A stretch of DNA of 38,969 nucleotides from positions 1 through 38,969 of the forward strand of contig JAABTQ010000033.1 of assembly GCA_011389745.1 (NCBI GenBank), read 5' to 3'. The notes beneath the pieces were generated by a model. The model ran no database searches. It saw only the letters and a program-made list of their open reading frames with translations, and had not been told where the DNA came from. The position numbers and the translations under genes were made by a program. Positions 37,116-38,969 of the stretch are shown here, one piece after another (the first letter of the stretch is position 1; each line of letters opens with the position of its first letter). The DNA comes from Desulfobacteraceae bacterium. GTDB lineage: Bacteria; Desulfobacterota; Desulfobacteria; Desulfobacterales; SKZT01.

Positions 37116-37199
37116 ATGATGACGGAAATAACAAGCAAATTTAAAATAAATCTAACCGGCCCACTCGCCATCAGAAAAGGAGGAATTTTTTATGGGTAA
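37116..37199 (+). CDS. 27-residue leader ORF overlapping the cytochrome gene start
   Basis: ATG ATG at 37116 follows GGAAAGGAGG at ideal spacing, and the frame runs 27 codons to a TAA at 37197-37199. It overlaps the first 8 bases of the next gene (ATG at 37192). The peptide begins MMTEITSKFKINL and ends RKGGIFYG. The second ribosome binding site (AAAAGGAGGAA) of the downstream gene lies inside this ORF. The layout fits a translated leader or a coupling ORF, not a folded protein. Whether it is translated is unknown. Confidence 0.5.
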   Translation: MMTEITSKFKINLTGPLAIRKGGIFYG

Positions 37200-38969
37200 A
37201 GCTTTCATTAAAAGATCAAAATACAGTATCTGGATATTGATTCCGGCAGTTGTTGGATTATTGTGCCTTGGAAGTTTGAGTTTCACCGGAGCACAGGTGG
37301 TGGACCCGCCGGCTGACCCGCTGGCTCCTGCTTCATTGAAGGACGTGGAGGTGCCGGAACCCACCAACCTCTATGCCTTTCTTAAAGGCAATCCTGGAAC
37401 CCAAGAAGCGGCCGAGGCCAAGCAGATCGCCATCGTTCTGGGCAAGTTGTTGTTTTGGGACATGCAGGTGGGAAGCGACGATGTTCAGGCCTGCGCCTCC
37501 TGCCATTTCAACGCCGGTGCGGATGTGAGAACCAAAAACCAGCTTACGCCGATTGATGAAGAGTTTGGCAATCCTTCTGAATTCGTGCCTCCTGGAACTC
37601 CCGGGCATCCCAACTTTGCCCCCAACATGACCGTGGTGTCGACGGATTTTCCTTTCCATACCCGCTTCCCGGCCACTGAAGCGGTTGACCCATTAGATCC
37701 GGTGGCTGAATTTGATACTCTGGTCCGGGATACCAACGATGTCATGTCCTCCCAGGGTGTCAGAGAGGGTGACAGCCCCGATCCGACAGATCCCACATTT
37801 AACTGGAAGAACTTTAACCAGCGCAAGGTGGAGCCGCGCAATGCGCCTTCCATGATTAATGCGATCTTTCATCTGGATATGTTCTGGGATGGCCGGGCCA
37901 GTTTTATTTTTAATGGCGTCAACCCCTTTGGTTTCCGGGATCTTGAGGCAAAAGTGCAGAGATTTAAAGATGGAGTCATTGAGGATGTTTTCGTGCGCAT
38001 CCCCTTTGCTGCCCATGCGTCTCAGGCCGTGGGGCCTCCCTTGAGTACACTGGAGATGACGGGCTCCTCTCGTGAATTCCCGGAGCTGGCTGCTAAACTT
38101 CTTTATTCCGCTTTAAACCCGCTTGCGAAACAGATGGTGCACCCTCAGGATAGCGTTCTCGGGCCTTATGCCAAGGCGGCCTTTATCTTAAACAAAAGGG
38201 GCAGGCCAACCGGCAGGATTGACAACGTACCGGGCACGAAAAACCCTGTTACGGGTGATGATCTAACGTATCTGGAACTGATCCAGGAGGCTTTCAAGGA
38301 GGAGTGGTGGAACGGTGGTGAAAAGCAGGTGAAGCATAACTTCTCCCTCTTCTTTGGCCTGGCCACGCAGCTTTATCAGGGAACCCTTGTGGCCGATGAT
38401 ACACCATTCGACCGGTTTATGGGGGCCAATGCCAATGTTAGGGGAAATGGGCCTATTCCTCCCAATCCTACCGCATTGACTGCGCAGGAAAAGCTGGGCC
38501 TGGATCTCTTCATGGGTGCCGGCCGGTGCAACAACTGCCATCTTTTGCCGGAAAGCTCGAACCATACGGTGCGCAGCGCTCAGGCCCAATTGGTGGCTGG
38601 CGGACCTACGGATCTGGAAAACGTGGCAGTGCCCCAAGCAATTCTCGAGTTGATGCAGATGGGTGATCTCGGTTTAGGGGTTTACGATGTCGGATTTTAC
38701 AACATTGCAGTACGCCCCACTGATGAAGACTTAGGACGTTTTGCCGCGGCTCCTCCCACTATCGGCTTTGCCGAAGGCTTGCCCCTGTCCTATGTGGAAT
38801 TGGCCCTCATGAAACTGGAAGGCAGGCTTACCCCGGTCCCGGACGCCCCGGACGTAGCTCAGTTTGTGCCTGACCAGGGTATAGTTGAGGTTGTCCAGGA
38901 TGATGGAACAATCATAGATGTGCCTCTTGGTTTGGAAGAACTTTTTGATGCAGCAGACAATAGATTCGT
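37192..38969 (+). CDS. Di-haem cytochrome c peroxidase-like protein, 3' truncated by the window
   Basis: An open frame of 592 codons that runs off the window. A signal peptide is visible (WILIPAVVGLLCLGSLSF), so the protein is exported. It has two haem c sites, CASCH at residues 101-105 and CNNCH at 446-450. Between them lie peroxidase-family elements such as RKVEPRNAPSMINAIFHLDM and FWDGRASF, and after the second site TEEDLGRF-like PTDEDLGRFAAAPPT. The family (CCP/MauG type) reduces peroxide or oxidises a protein or small substrate in the periplasm. The 341 residues between the sites exceed the roughly 150 of classical CcpA. The ATG follows AAAAGGAGGAA. The base composition is more GC-rich than most of the window. 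Long antisense ORFs here are shadows. Confidence 0.88.
   Translation, partial: MGKAFIKRSKYSIWILIPAVVGLLCLGSLSFTGAQVVDPPADPLAPASLKDVEVPEPTNLYAFLKGNPGTQEAAEAKQIAIVLGKLLFWDMQVGSDDVQACASCHFNAGADVRTKNQLTPIDEEFGNPSEFVPPGTPGHPNFAPNMTVVSTDFPFHTRFPATEAVDPLDPVAEFDTLVRDTNDVMSSQGVREGDSPDPTDPTFNWKNFNQRKVEPRNAPSMINAIFHLDMFWDGRASFIFNGVNPFGFRDLEAKVQRFKDGVIEDVFVRIPFAAHASQAVGPPLSTLEMTGSSREFPELAAKLLYSALNPLAKQMVHPQDSVLGPYAKAAFILNKRGRPTGRIDNVPGTKNPVTGDDLTYLELIQEAFKEEWWNGGEKQVKHNFSLFFGLATQLYQGTLVADDTPFDRFMGANANVRGNGPIPPNPTALTAQEKLGLDLFMGAGRCNNCHLLPESSNHTVRSAQAQLVAGGPTDLENVAVPQAILELMQMGDLGLGVYDVGFYNIAVRPTDEDLGRFAAAPPTIGFAEGLPLSYVELALMKLEGRLTPVPDAPDVAQFVPDQGIVEVVQDDGTIIDVPLGLEELFDAADNRF

Noticed and set aside
37152-38637. 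Several minus-strand ORFs of 60-125 codons opposite the cytochrome gene
   Set aside because: They are antisense shadows of the long plus-strand frame with two CxxCH sites and a signal peptide. None has a recognisable motif or a good ribosome binding site.

Overview
The window looks like a chromosomal segment of a Gram-negative, probably anaerobic bacterium, most likely a member of the Desulfobacterota (Desulfobacterales-like). The reasons are the mix of families (NifU/NifS as the Fe-S assembly pair, two-subunit glycyl-tRNA synthetase, SurA/RodZ-type envelope factors, a large di-haem cytochrome c protein, a radical SAM RiPP-maturase homologue) and the moderately AT-rich coding style with purine-rich ribosome binding sites. 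The assignment is an inference; there is no rRNA gene in the window.

Region 1 (1-5603, + strand) is the end of a surface-polysaccharide locus. It holds a UDP-glucuronate decarboxylase-like epimerase (5' truncated), a SAM methyltransferase, a Wzt-like ABC ATPase with a C-terminal carbohydrate-recognition domain, and an 872-residue protein made of two GT2 glycosyltransferase modules. Region 2 (5643-8190, +) is a nifU-nifS operon followed by a 54-residue small gene and a strong hairpin that probably terminates transcription from both sides. Region 3 (8216-10786, -) is galE, a short NfeD protein and an SPFH/stomatin protein in one operon.

Region 4 (10914-16922) is the accessory part. A promoter drives nnr (NAD(P)HX repair) and a TIGR03975-like radical SAM protein with an expanded CX13CX2C cluster motif. 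Opposite lies a 55-residue two-CxxC protein with its own near-consensus promoter. Then come an unrecognised helical protein (+), and on the minus strand a Nudix hydrolase, a 49-residue protein and a truncated metallophosphoesterase. The region closes with a MITE-like element of about 367 bp with 16-bp terminal inverted repeats and nested palindromes.

Region 5 (17158-22417, +) is smc, ftsY and an HU gene with its own promoter and terminator. Region 6 (22435-36302, -) is a long same-strand run. In transcription order it reads mfd, a SurA-like lipoprotein without a PPIase domain, surA, rodZ, recO, a GHMP kinase, glyQ, glyS, an 83-residue protein, ligA and acylphosphatase. A tRNA-Thr(CGU) is divergent from mfd. 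Region 7 (36404-38969, +) is about 700 bp without a recognised gene, then a 27-codon ORF whose stop overlaps the start of a di-haem cytochrome c peroxidase-like gene that runs off the window.

Several real genes are short or run off the window edge: the small genes at 7938, 14437, 15821 and 37116, and the large open frame at 37192. Three genes (nfeD, the Nudix gene, the GHMP kinase) appear to start at TTG with good Shine-Dalgarno spacing. No CRISPR array, phage, integrase or intact transposase was seen. The best leads for something new are the radical SAM protein with its unusual cysteine spacing, the leader ORF in front of the cytochrome gene, the duplicated glycosyltransferase, the MITE-like element beside the Nudix gene, and a 14-bp inverted repeat that could mask the ligA ribosome binding site.
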